NCBI GenBank assembly: GCA_017311185.1
Contig: JAESUZ010001723.1
Span: forward strand, 1,116,001 to 1,180,000
Source of the DNA: Proteles cristata cristata
Taxonomy: Eukaryota > Chordata > Mammalia > Carnivora > Hyaenidae
DNA length: 64,000 nt
Direction of reading: 5' to 3'
In this document: in pieces, positions 10,655 to 24,603 of the stretch
Layout: the number at the start of each line of letters is the position of its first letter
How positions within the stretch are numbered: the first letter of the stretch is position 1
The notes under the pieces: generated by a model
The model's input: the letters and a program-made list of their open reading frames with translations, nothing else
What the model was told of the DNA's origin: nothing
The model's database searches: none
Program-made: the position numbers and the translations under genes

Positions 10655-13600
10655 TCTCTCTCTCTCACATACACACACACACATACACACACACACAAGA
10701 TAGAAGCAGGAATGGTTTTATCAGGAAAATTTGACTTCTTTTTTGATTCTTCTATCATGAGAGCCTATCTAAGGGGCAAATATTAGCCCTGAGGCTGATT
10801 CTACATATTCCAACCTTGGTATTTGGCACAGTTTGTTAGTACCCTGTGTTCCTGGGAATTTCAGAGTCAGCTTCAGGGTTAAAACCTATATCCATACTGT
10901 CTTGATGTAGTATTGGCACAAAAACAGACATATAGACCAATGGAATAGAATTGAGAACTCAGAATGGGACCCACAAATGTATGGCAAACTAATCTTTGAC
11001 AAAGAGGGAAAAGGTATCCAATGGAAAAAAGACAGCCTCTTTACCAGATGGTGCTGCAAGAACTGGACAGAAACATGCAGAAGAATGAAACTAGATCATT
11101 TTCTCACACCATACACAAAAAACAAACTCAAAATGGATAAAGGACCTGAATGTGAGACAGGAAACCATCAAAACCCTACAGGAGAAAGCAGGAAACAACC
11201 TCCTTGACCTCCACCACAGCAACTTCTTACTTGGCACATCCCCAAAGGCAAGGGAATCAAGAGCAAAAATGAACTACTGGGACCTCATCAAGATTAAAAG
11301 CTTCTGCACGGCAAAGGATACAATCCATAAAACTAATAGGCAACTGATGGAATGGGAAAAGATAGTTGCAAATGACACATCAGATAAAGGTCTAGTATCC
11401 AAAATCTATAAGGAGCTCATCAAACTCCACACCCAAAAAACAAATAATCCAGCAAGGAAATGGGCAGAAGACATGAACAGACACTTCTCCACAGAGGACA
11501 TCCAGATGGCCAACGGACACATGAAATGATGCTCAGCATCCCTCATCATCAGGGAAATATAAATCAAAACCACACTGAGATATCACCTCACACTGGTCAG
11601 AGAGGCTAAAAGGAACAAATCAGGAGACTCTAGATGCTGGTGAGGATGTGGAGAAACGGACACCCTCCTACACTGTTGGTGGGAAGGTAAACTGATGCGG
11701 CCCCTCTGGAAAACAGTATGGAGATTCCTCAAAAATTTAACAATAGAACTCCCCTATGACCCAGCAAAGGCACTGCTAGGAATTTACCCAAGGGATACAG
11801 GAGTGCTGATGCATAGGGGCACATGTACCCCAATGTTCATAGCAGCACGCTCAACAATAGCCAAAACATGGAAAGAGCCTAAGTGTCCATCAACGGACAA
11901 ATGGATCAAGAAGATGTGGTTTATCTATACCATGGAATACTACATGGCAATGAGAAACAATGAAATCTGGCCATGTGTAGCAACATGGATGGACCTTGAG
12001 GGTGTTATGCTGAGCGAAATAAGTTAGGCAGAGAAGGACAAATATCATATGTTTGCACGTATAGGAGGATTAGGAGGAACTTAACAGAGGACCATGGGGA
12101 AGAAGAAGGGGGGAAATGGTGGGGGAAAGGGAGAGAGACAAACCATGAGAGACTCTTGAATGCTGAGAAACAAACTGAGGACTGATGGATGGGGGGGGGG
12201 ATGGGCATGGAGGAAGGCACTTGTGGGGATGAGCACTGGGTGCTATATGGAAACCAATTTGACAATAAACTATTTGTAAAAAAAAAAAAAAAAGAAACAA
12301 AAATGAGAAATACTGGATCACTTTTCAGCAAGATTATGTTTAATTTATTAGGTGAGAAATAAGTTTAGTTACATATAAATTATATAATCTCATATGGTTT
12401 TCTCCAATTTACCTGTAATAAAATATTCGGACAGTGTGGGAAAAAAAAGAATATGTGGTTCATCTATACAATGGAATACTACATGGCAATGAGAAAGAAT
12501 GCAACCTGGCCATGTGTAGCAACATGGATGGAATTTGAGGGTGTTATGCTGAGCGAAATAAGTCAGGCAGAGAAGGACAGATACCATGTTTGCACATATA
12601 GGTGGATTAGGAGGAACTTAACGGAGGACCATGGGGGAGAAGAAGGGGAAAAATAGTTGGGGAGAGAGAGGAAGGCAAACCATGAGAGACTCTTGAATGC
12701 TGAGAACAAACTGAGGGCTGATTAGGGTGAGGGAGAGGGGAAGGGGGATGATGGGCTTGGGGGAGGGTACTTGTGGATGAGCACTGGGTGTTATATGGAA
12801 ACCAGCTTGACAACAAACTATTTAAGGAAAAAAAGAATTAAAAAACCCCCACAAAAAACCTATACCCAGACTATGCTGGATGCAGGGTGTAAAGAGTCCT
12901 GAAGCTGGAGAATCTGCTTGGTGAAATGTATTCTCACACACGGAGGGAAACCGTAGTGTTCACGAGAAGGAATGCCTTGCACCTTGTTTGCTGCTTCAGG
13001 GTCAGTGACTGAGACGGTTAATGGAGGACTGGAAGACTTTATGACCACCATTCCTAAGGCTTCAGAGCCATGAACTTAGTTGACAACAGTAAGAGGTAGG
13101 AAGGGTAATGGCCTCTCAGGGTACTGGCTTCTCTAGCATCCTGAGAGGCCCCTCAGAAGCCTGTAATACCAAAGGATGTCTCTCCTAGTCACCAGGGCAA
13201 TACAAGGATTCTACCAAACACTGACAATTTCAGGTCCAAAGCACTAGGTATTAGAGAAGCTGTTGAAAGAAAGGGAACTAAAATCTATCTCACCTAGGGG
13301 CTGCAATTCCCTTCTTGCACGCAATCTGAACGCAAATGGTGGCAGAAATCTGATCTGCGTGGCCTGAATACCAGAGACCCCAAATGTTTCAATATTTATT
13401 GAATATTGAATAGCTTGCCCTTGCTGAGAATTTCCAAGATCTATGCTTCTGTGCACTTATCATGATGAGCACTGAGTAATGTACAGAAATGCTGAATCAT
13501 TATATTGTACACCTGTAACTAATATAACACTGTATGTTAACTATATTGGGATTAAAATAAAAAACTTAAAAAATGATCTATGCTTCTGAGTTGGCAACAT

Positions 13601-16600
13601 TTGGACTGGCACATGAAGAGCATAGAAGATCTTACTGGCATCAGTTCTTAAGCTGGAAAAAACTCTTAGAGCCTTTATACTCCTTTTGACTTAAATTCTC
13701 AAAAAAGGGAATGTGCATGTGTGTTACTGGGGTCTTGTTTCTCAGCCTAACTTTCCCTGAAAAGCACTCTGTGCACATATGTGGCATTATCCACCTGAGG
13801 CATTACGTTAAATATATGTAAAGGTCTCTTCAGTATGAATTAACATTCATAAAACCTGGGGAAAGTTACTAGTCTTATCACTTTTTATTTGGCTATGCAA
13901 TATGTGGAAGGGAAAAACAGGGAGAAAAGACCTACCCAAATTCTGCCACATGCTGAAGAGTTCATAAGCCATCATCACACGCATGTCCCCATACCTGGAA
14001 ATAATAACACAGGATCCATCTTTCAGTGGGAGAAATTTCAGGAAGGCAGGGTTATAAACCCAATAAGGCTAGCACGTCAGCATTGTCTCTAATACTTCCC
14101 CCAGCACTACCTCATTTGGCTCTCAACTGAACTCTCACATTTGGCTCTTTGGAAAGCTACCCAGTGAGAACCTTGTGGACTTCTGAGGAAGCTCTCATAG
14201 ACACATAACCCCATCTGGGTGTGTGGTAAGTAGGTGAATAAGAGACATATGTCTTACTTATCTAGAATCTTCTTCCTCTTGGCTGAAGTGATGATTTCTA
14301 GCTGAAGGCTTGGCTGATTTATGAACAGAACTGCCAGGCTAAAATAAGAATTCCACACCTAGAGAGACAGAGAAAGAAAAAACTTGTGACAGCCTGAGTC
14401 CTTAACCTTGCAAGGAGAGATTCTAAATATATGGATACAGCACAGAATTCATTTTACAATTTTAAGATTTTGGGTTTTTTCCTTTATAAGTATCTTTACA
14501 AACAACTTTTTTTTTTTTCTTTCTTGACTCCTCTTAAAAGCCAACAGTGTTGATTCTGGCCTAGAAAGCCTACTCCTGGATGTCTGGTTCCCAGAACCTC
14601 CAATAGGGAGACTGCTGGGTCATATCCTAGTCATTATCAAACTTGGAAGTGGTTCAATACTATGAACATATTAATAAAGCAAAAACCCGGTGAGCCTATT
14701 CCAGCTCCCAGCCATCCATCTGGCACCTAGCTAAGTCCTTCTCAAAATCCTGACTTGAAAAATTGTGAGCAAAATAAAATGTTTGTTAATTTTAAGTAAA
14801 ACAAAAACAGTAACAAAAACAATGAGCTTCTGTTTTGGCTCTCTAGTGTTATTACAAAGATAGCTATGGGTCTCAGGAACTCCTACCTTAAAGTCGAAGT
14901 CTGTCTCTGTAAAATTCTTGTGCAGTGCAGAAGACAGGTACTGGACAGTAGTGACTATAATACTGTAGTAAGGGAACAAGGCATTGGTAGAGTTAAAAGA
15001 CTAACAATGGCATCTGACAGCTTAGCATCTATGACCTATGAGTAAATATTTTTAGTACAACTTGCTCTCATATAAGATCTAACTATGAAGGAAATGAATA
15101 GATGGCAAAAATCTCACAGAAAACTGGTCTTGGAGAAATGCCCCACAGTTGGCAGGACAGCACAGAACATCAGTGGGGTCTAAGACTGGCTCTGCCATTA
15201 CCTGACCTTGGTACAACTTCTACCTGAGCCCAAGGGTTCCTGCCTATAACAGGGGGTGGAGGGAATTAGTTGGTTCTTCAAGATTTCTTCTAGTTCAAAG
15301 AGTGATTCTAGTATTTTCAGGACTTTTAGGTGATGAATGTTTATTATGACTACCAGAGAATGTATAGTTTTATTATTTTATTTGATAATAAGGGTTTATA
15401 ATGATTAAATCCCTACTGTTATCATATACTATTATTTTTTATCTATAAGTCATTTGTTTTCAGTCTTTAGTCTAGAATATCACTCTCAATTTTAGCCTGG
15501 GTACATACAAGGAGCAATGGGAGGCTGGCATGCCAGAGTCAAGGGGACAGGTTAAAGTAGAGAGGAAATGAAGTGGGACAGGCAGGTAAGGGTTTGAGTA
15601 AAAAGGGCCTTAGGTGCCTGGCAAAGGAACTTATGTCTAACACTGACCACCCTGGCTTTGGTGCAGAGGAGAGGCAAGGCATAAACAGTGCATTAGAAAG
15701 ACTAGTCTACCAATACAGGAGGTAACAAATTTGAAAGGTAAAAGCCTTAAAAGAAGAGGTTGTTCCTGTAGGATGGGCTGAGGACCATGAAGTGCTCTGA
15801 GTAAAGCTAAGAGAAAGAAACAAGAGAGAGTCAAATGGAAAATCCATTATTTGAGGAAATACATGTGCAACTTTGTTTATAACCATTCTTCTGTTCTGTT
15901 CTCTATAACACATTTGCAATTTTGAAAAAAGAAAAAAGTGCCCCATAAAAGGTACAAAGTGGAAAGACCATACTGACACTTTGTGAATATCTAACATAAA
16001 TAATGTCACTATATTACATGTAATGCCAACATAAAAAGCAGATCAGTGGGAGAAGGCAGAGAGCTAGAAAGTAGAAACCAAGCGGCCTTCTCTTGAGTGG
16101 AGGGAAACCAGATAAGCCAGCACCTCACTACCTGCATCACTCTCCTGGTTTGCCAATTAGAAGCACAGGCTAGAAATATGAATGCAACAGGCAATCTGGG
16201 GGCAGTCTAGGAGTGAATTCTGTGGCTGGAGTCAGAAGGGTTAAAGCCTTACAGCCAGGTCTCGGGTGGGTAATTAGCACTAGCTGTGGGAGGCAAGCAA
16301 TGTCTGGCAGAAAACACAAATCAAATCAAGAGGCGGGCTTGGGATACTTCCTGAAACTAGAGAGCAACAGAGGCCAGTGGTCCACGAAACAGGACTTCCT
16401 CAAGAAGGAACCTTTTCTGGGTATTATTATTTGGAATACCCAGAATGGAAATATACGTCCATTATATTTCTTTTCTACCCGTACCATGGCATCATCTGCC
16501 AAGCACTTCGGACTCCATTTTGAACTATCTTTAATGCTTTCTTCTTGAACTTATGGTAAATGGTTAAGTCCTGTTGATTGTGGCTCCAAACATTTTTAAC

Positions 16601-19600
16601 ATTAACCCTGTCCTCTCTGTCCCCAAGGCCTTGGCAATTATCTCTGTCTTGCTTTCTCTTTGCCTCTCTCTCACATACAAACTCCCCTTAGTCTGAGAAT
16701 AGCTCTGTTGATGCTGGTGCAGGGCCCTTCCACACTCACTTGCTTGTAAGAAGTCTCATCACCATCCAGTCCCGAGGGAAGACACTCATCTTCATCAGGT
16801 TCCGGAACACACAGAAAATCTTCAGCAGGAATTCCTGATCCAGGAGGAAAATCTGATGTGAGATACCACCACTACCGCTACAGCATGCATTTCCTCAACA
16901 GGGCTCTCCTGACCTCTAGACCATGAGAACGGATGAAACTAGTGGGTTATATTCCGATTCCCTTTATGAGTTACTACTCTTTTAAAGGCCTGCCTGAGAG
17001 TGAGATGTAGGCCAGATGGGAGCAGACCCAAACTGGGTAGAACAGATGCAGTTCTGTACCCACGGAGCCTAGTACCTAAAGCCCAAAGTATAGGGAAAGT
17101 TACAACCCATCAGAACTGGTGTCCAACTGGGTCTGTGGGTCTCATTCTTTGGGCCCTGGCCCTTGATGGTAAGAATCTGCTTTCTTGGATGTGAAGAACA
17201 CATTGACAGCAAAAGCACTTTGGGAATGGCAGAATAAAGACCTCCAAAAATGTGCTCCTATATGAAAGCAATGAGAACACTGGCAAAGACAGGTTAAGCA
17301 AGGATTTGCAACAACCCAAGGAGTGTTATTCAAGAAAAAATGGTTGAATCTCAGTAGAAACAGTGGGCTTTGTTGCATTTTAATTTGTCCCATTCCCATC
17401 CCTTTCCTCTTCCTCCCTCTATGGTATCCTTGAAAACAAGCAACTGCACAACCACAGTAGTAGTGAAAAACAGCAGCTTAGCAGTCACTAGAAGGGACAA
17501 AATGGTTTTGAAGCTCCTCCAAAAGTGCCATCCCCAGAAAATTATTAACTTTTCTATCTGTCTGGCAGCAACCTATGAAGTCCCCATTCAGAGAGCTTAT
17601 TTGATCTGATTCAGAGCTTACTGAGTAAGAAGAGCTTTTTACTTGGGGGCATTTAATGGGGGAAAAAAACAGCCATAATGATTTAACATCCCAGTTGCAC
17701 AAAGAAGCCATATCAGAGCACGTAAGAAAATTGCCAGAAGAGTTAAAAGAAAAATCTGGGGAATGAGATATATATAGGGACTTTGAAAATCTCTGACATA
17801 TACTTGGGAATCTGGAAGTCTGCACACATGTTCAGGGTTGTACATATTCCCAGGAAAGACTGAAGAAGCTTAATCTCTCACCCTGGCTGACTTTTTGGCA
17901 CTATGAGAAGTAGGAAGCGAAAGCTAAGGCAATAATGTAAACTGCTGAAGCACTGAAGGTGAATCCCAATACACACATACAGACACTTAGCAAAGTATTG
18001 AAGACTTACGGGCTTAAGGCATTTAAGAAAATCTCTGTCCAGATGTTAGCAGACCACTAAGCTAACTGAATGAAGACCTCAGTGGCTGCACACAACAAGC
18101 ATACAGACATGAAAGAATTAGTCCAGGAAAGTCACTAAACAAGCAAGCAAACAAATATCAATAACAACAAAACAACAAAAAGCAATAACAAACTCTGGGA
18201 TGTGGGGTGGGGTGAGATCTGATTTCCAGAGTTGCCACGTTATTTAAATGTCCAGTTTTTAACAAAAAAAAAAATTACAAGATGTGAAATTAAACATGAA
18301 CATATGACCCATACACAGGAAAAAGAAGTTAAGAGAAACTTTACCTGAGGTAGCTCAAATATTGAACTTACTAGGAAAAGACTTTAAATCAGCTGTTATA
18401 AATACCCTTAAATAACTAAAGGAAACCATGTCTAAAGAATTAAAGGAAAGTACAAGGACAATATCTCACCAAATAGAGAATATCAATAAAATAGATAGAA
18501 ATTATTTAAAAAGCAGTAAACAGAAATTTTAGAGTTTAATAGTACCATACCTAAAATGTAAATTTTGCTAGAGAAGCTCAACAGTGGATTTGAACTGACA
18601 GAAGAAAGAACCAGCAAACTTAAAAGAGGGGTCAACTGAGATTATCCAGAAGAAAAGAAAAAAAATGAAGAAACACAAATAAAGCATGTGACCTGTGGGA
18701 CACCACAAATTGTAAAAACATACAAATAATGGAGTCAGAAAGAGAGGAGAGAAAAAGAGGAGGAGATGTTGAAGAAATTTTTGAAGTAATATTGGTTAAA
18801 AACTTCCCAAATATCATGTAAAAAAGCCCCCAAACTCTCTAATCTACACATCCAAACAGCTCAATGAGCTACAGATAGGGTAAAACCAAAGAAATCTACA
18901 TACAGACATAGTCAAACTGCCAAATGCCCAGAGCAAAGAGAGAATCTTGAAAGTAACATGAGAAAAACAACTTATCATGTACAAATGATTTTCAATAATA
19001 GGTAACTTACCAGCAGATATGATAGAGGCCAGAAGGCACTGGAATGACATATTTAAAGACTGAAATAACATCAACCAAGAATCCTAAATCTAGCAAGACT
19101 ATCATTCAAAAATGAAGATGAAATTAAGATGTTCTTAGAATAAAAAACAAACTGTGAGAATTTGTTATTAGTAAACCTGCCCTAAGAGAAATACTAATGG
19201 GAGTCTTACAGACTTAAAAGTAACTTCAATCCGTATTAAGAAATAAAAAGCACTAGGAAAGGTGATTATATAGGTAAATATACAAGACAGTATATATGTA
19301 AATTCATAACTCTTTTCCTATTTGATTTATAAGGCAACTGCATAAAGCAATATTTATAAAACTATGTTGATGAGATTATAATATATAAATATGTAATTTA
19401 TATGACAATAACAGCACAAAAAGGGGAAAGGACTGGAGCTTTATTGGAGGAAGGTTTTGTATACTATAAAATGAATTTGGTAGATTGTTTTAAGATGTTA
19501 ATTGTAATTCCCAGGGCAATCACTAAGAAAATAACTTTAAAAATATACTGAAAGAAATAATGAAGGAATTAAAATGGAACACTAAAAGTATTTATTTAAC

Positions 19601-22600
19601 ATAAAAGAAGGCAGAAATGGAGGAAAAGAGGAACAAAGAAGATATAAGACAGATATGAAACAAATAGCAAAATGGCATATGCACTCCTAACTTATTGGTA
19701 ATTACACTTAAAAAAAAGAAATCTATAATAGAAGGAAATTTGAGAAAGTAAAATATATGTGTATTACAGGGTGCATGGGTGGCTCAGTTCTTGATTTCCA
19801 CTCAGGTCATGATCTCATGGGGTGGTGAGTTTGAGCCCCACATTGGGCTCTGTGCTGACAGTGTTGAGCCTGCTTGGGATTCTCTCTCTACCCTTCCCCT
19901 CTGCTTCTTTGCTCACTTGCTCTGTCTCTCTTTCTCTCTCTCTCTCTCAAAATAAATACATTTCAAAAAAAGTGAATTAAACAATAAACTCTCAAATAAC
20001 CAATAGGTTAAAGAAGAAAGCACAGGTGAAACTAGGAATACTTTGAGATGAATAAAAATGAAAACATCAAATCAAAACTTATGGGATGAAGCTATAACTT
20101 ATAGTTGTAGTGCCTACATTAAAAAGAGGTAAGATCTTGGGGTGCCTGGGTGGCTCAGTTGGTTGAGTAGCTGACTTTGGCTTGGGTTATGACCTGATAT
20201 AGTTCATGAATCTGAACCCCACATTGGCTGGCTGATGTCAGCGCAGAACCTGCTTCATATCCTCGGTCCCCCTCTCTCTGCCTCTCTCCCACTCATGCTC
20301 ATTCTCTCCTTCTCTCAAAAATAAATGATAAAATAAAATAAAATAAAATAAAATAAAATGAGTTAAGGTCTCAAATCAAAACCCACCTTACACCTTAAGA
20401 AACTAGAGAAAGAAGAGCAAACTAAACAAAGGAAATAGAAGGAAGGGAATAATAAGTGAAATAGAGACAGAATAGAAAAAAAGAGCAAAAAATGAAACCA
20501 AAAGTTAATTCTTTGAAAAGATCAACAAAATTTACAAACCAGGAAAAAAAAAGAGAGAAAGAAGACTCAATTACTAAAATTAGGGATGAAAGAAGGGACA
20601 TCATTACCAATGTCATAGAACTAAGAAGGATTATAAGGTACTACTATAAACAAATGTACACCAACAAATTATATAACCTAGATGAAATGGGAATATTTTT
20701 AGAAAGATACAAACAACCAAAATTCATTTAAACTGAAACAAAATCTGAATAGACCTATCATAAATGAAGAGATGAAATTAATAATTTAAAAGCTTCATGC
20801 TAAGAAAAGTGCATTACCAGATGGCTTCATTGGTGAATTCCACCAAACATTTAAACTAGAATTAATATTTGTCTTTTGGATTATATCCACTCTCAATACG
20901 AAGTGGTATCTTATTGTGGTTTTGATTTGCATTTCCCTAATGGCTAATGATGCTGAACGTCTTTTCATGTGTGTATTGGCAATTTATGTATCTTCTTTGA
21001 GAAAACGGCTATTCAAATACTTTGCCCATTTTGAAATCAAGTTGCCTTTTTATTCTTGAGTTCTGAGAGTTCTATATATATTTTACATGCAAGTTCTTTA
21101 ATAGATACATGATTTGTCAATACCTTCGTCCATTCTGTGGGTTGTCTTTCACTTTCTTCTTGGCATCTTTGAAATACTTGCTTTTTTAAAAAATACATTA
21201 AGTTTTTAGTTTTGATGAAGTCTAACATCTGTTTTTTCTTTTGTTGCTTGCTTTTGGTTTCATAACTAAGAAATCACTGCTAAACTGAAGGACACAAAGA
21301 TATGCTATGTTTCCTTCTAAGAGGTTTATAGTTTAGCTCTTACATTAAGGTCTCTGATCCCTTTCCTGTTGATTAAAAAAATTTTTTTATTGTTTTATTT
21401 ATTTTTGAGAGAGAGAGAGAGAGAGAGAGAGGCAGCATGAGCAGGGGAGGGTCAGAGAGAGAGGGAGATACAGAATTTGAAGCAGGCTCCAGGCTCTGAG
21501 CTAGCTGTCAGCACAGAGCCTGATGTGGGGCTCGAACCCACAAACTGGGAGATCATGACCTGAGCTGAAGTCTGATGCTTAGCCGACTGAACCACCCAGG
21601 TGCCCCAATTTTTTTTAAATATGATATGAGGTAAAGGTACAATTTCTCTCTCTCTCTTTTTGCACAGAGGTATCAAATTGTCCCAGTGCCATTTGCTGAA
21701 AAGACTGCTTTACTCTTTGAATTATCTTGGCAATATTACTGAAAATCAAATGACCACAAATATAAAGGTTTATTTCTAGTCTCTCAATCCAAATCCATTG
21801 ATCTTTATTTCTGTCTTTATGTCAGTACCAATTCTGATTACTGTTATTTTGTTATAAGTTTTGAAACTGGGAAGTATGAATCCTTCAATTTTGTTTTCTT
21901 TTTCAAGACCATTTGGCTATTCTGAGTCACTTTCATTCCCCTATGAATTACAGATCAGACTGTCTACATCTGCAAAATGGCAGCTGAAACTTGGAGAGGT
22001 CTCGTATCAAACCTGTAGAGCACTTTGTGAAGTAGTGTCTTAATAATAATTAGGTGTTCCAATCTATGAATATGGGGTGTCTTTTCATTTATTTAGGTTG
22101 TCTTTAACTTCTTTTCCTATTTGTTTTTATACTATTATAAATGGAACTGTTCTCTTAATTTCATTTTTGAATTGTTCATTACTAATGCTAAGAAATATCA
22201 TTGATTTTTGTATATTAATTGTGTATCCTGCAACTTTGCTGAACTTATTACTTCTGATAGTGTTTTTCTGGATATCTTAAGATTTCCTGTATACAAAACC
22301 ATGTCATTTGAGGATAGACATAGCTTTACTTCTTCCTTTCCCACCTGGGTGACTTTTATTTCTTTTTTGTGCCTAAGTGCTCCAGCTAGATCCTCCAATA
22401 TAATGAATATAAGTGGTTAGAGCAGATGTCTTTCTCTTGTTCCTGACCTTAAGAGCAAAATATTCAGTCTTTTGTTATTGTCTGATGTTAGCTGTGGGTT
22501 TTTCATAGATACCCTTTATCAGTCTGAAGAAATTCCCTTCTATTTCTAGTTTGTTGAATGATTATATCATGAAAGGTTGGTGGATTTAAAAAAAAATTTT

Positions 22601-24560
22601 TTTTACATCCATTATGAAGATCCTGTTTTTGTCTTTTATTCTATTTAATGGTGTATTACATTGATTGATTAGCATCTATTTAGTCCAACCTTGAATTTCT
22701 GGGATCAATCTCACTTGATCATGGTGTATAACTTTTAATATGTTCCTGGATTCTGTTTGCTAGTATGCTGCTAAAGGTTCTGTATTTATATTTATAAGAG
22801 ATATTAGTCTATATTTGTCTTTTCTTGTGATGTCTGTTTTTGGTTTTCATGTCAGGGTACTACTGATCTCATAAAAGGAGTTGAGTTTTCTTCTCTTCTA
22901 TTTCTTGTAAGAGATTGTGAAAGACTAGTATTAATTCTTCTTTAAAAATTTGGTAGAATGTGGGGCGCCTGGGTGGCTTAGTCGGTTAAGCGTCCGACTT
23001 TCGCTTAGGTCATGATCTCGCGGTTCGTGGGTTCGAGCCCCCCGTCGGGCTCTGTGCTGACTGCCAGCTCAGAGCCTGGAGCCTGTTTCAGTCTGTGACT
23101 CCCTCTCTCTCTGACCCTCCCCTGCTCACGCTGTCTCTTCTCTCTCTCTCCTAGAAATTAAAAAAAAAAATTTGGTAGAATGCACCAATTAAGCCATCTG
23201 GCCTTGGGCTTTTCTTTGTGTAAAGTTATAAATTATTAACTTGGCTTTGTTAATTTGTGATGTCTTTTAAGATGGGTATAATCACAGACACTGAAATGTG
23301 CAGTTTATAAGTATAAATTTTATGGTATGCAAATTATATCTCGATAATGCTGTCATAAAAAAGAACATATGTACAGAACTCTATACTTGGTGTGGTGGAC
23401 TGCATATGTTCCTTCATCTCTGTTTCAGCTCAAATTCTCTAAAATGATTGTTAAGAAATATGTATGTCAAGAGGGACAAAGAAAACAGGAAATAAGAACA
23501 TAGTAATCAGAAGAGGTGAATAAATTTTGAAAGCTTTCATGGTAACTGACTTAATATACTTGAGAAAGATGACAGCCAAGAGCTTTTAGAAGTGATAGCA
23601 ACAGGAAGCAAGGATCTCAGAAACTGTAGGGATCGCCAGGTACTTCTGTGGGACTGGGATATGAGGACTAAAAACGGGAAGACTGATTGACAGTCTCCCT
23701 AAGATCCCTTCTGCCATCTCATGTCCCTGGGTGACCAGGTTCTCCCCATCCTATCAGAAGACTGAGGGCTGCTCTCTGGTGTAGTTGATCACTGAGGATC
23801 TGTTCTCAAGGATACAGCAACATATGAGGGTGGAGATGCCAAAATGAAAACAGGCACTGAGACAAAGTTTACCTGCTGAACTGGAAGGCCCCAACCCCTT
23901 TGTGTTATTTAGTTCCCAAAATATTGGCAGGCTACTCCATCTCTAGGAAGGGTAAATGATTCCTCTTTCAGGAAATAGATAAATCCAAGAGAACAGACCA
24001 GTAGCTACAGGAACTAGAGGATGCTCTGACCAAATGACCGGACCATCTTTAGTCACCTACAGGGAAGCCTGCTGGAGACAAACCCTGAACACATATAGAG
24101 CTTCTAAGTAGTACCAGAGCACCTCATTTTCAGACCCAGGACTGACACCCAAAAGTCTGTGTGTGTAAGAGGAAAGTCTCTAAAATGAAAGTTAGAGACT
24201 GAAACAAATAAAAACAAGAAAAATTTCCAGGAAAAAAAAGTGACCTGACAGTATCCAACAGATAGATGTGACCTTGAGGAATGCTGGAAGGAGAGATTTA
24301 TTACAGAGAGGCTGTAGGAAAGCCTAGCCAGATTTAAAAACCAAAAGAAAACAAAAAACATGCAAATGACAAAAGAAGCAATTAATTCCAGGAAAAAACA
24401 AAAAGTTTTACAAGAAAGGAAGTGTAGTAGCATAGCAGCTGGTTCACCAGAGTATTTACCTAGCTATAATAAAGAAGAGTTGATTACCAATTTAAACAAA
24501 AGTGTATGCAAACTATATTGGAAGAAAGTATCCAGCTATATTGGAAGAAATAGAGGAAAG

Positions 24561-24603
<43 letters not shown>

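Larger units (their letters stand above)
18235..20868 (+). mobile_element. Ancient L1, ORF1 to start of RT
   Basis: Decayed old mammalian L1. ORF1 motifs appear in order at about 18360-19150 (AAATCAGCTGTTATAAATA, CACCAAATAGAGAATATCAA, ACCAAGAATCCTAAATCTAG), then the long ORF1-ORF2 spacer to about 19740, then ORF2 pieces at 19990-20120 and 20380-20868 ending in the RT-start motif DGF.GEF.QTF. Two SINEs are nested in it. Many stops. Confidence 0.78.
20869..23275 (-). mobile_element. Ancient L1 ORF2 in reverse orientation
   Basis: Read on the minus strand it runs from the RT start ([21 protein letters not shown] near 23200/22950) to near the ORF2 C-terminus (CAATAAGATACCACTTCGTA near 20920). 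It has many stops and is interrupted by SINEs at 21381-21606 and 22962-23165. It abuts the plus-strand L1 ending at 20868. Confidence 0.75.

Noticed and set aside
10977..12027. Open frames with reverse-transcriptase-like and [13 protein letters not shown] sequence
   Set aside because: Pieces of a dead, 5'-truncated L1 with frame breaks; annotated as a mobile element.
22962..23061. tRNA-like heads of SINEs with A-box and B-box
   Set aside because: Sequence and context are those of CAN SINEs. No acceptor-stem pairing for a working tRNA was recognised, so no tRNA gene is called here or at the other SINE copies.
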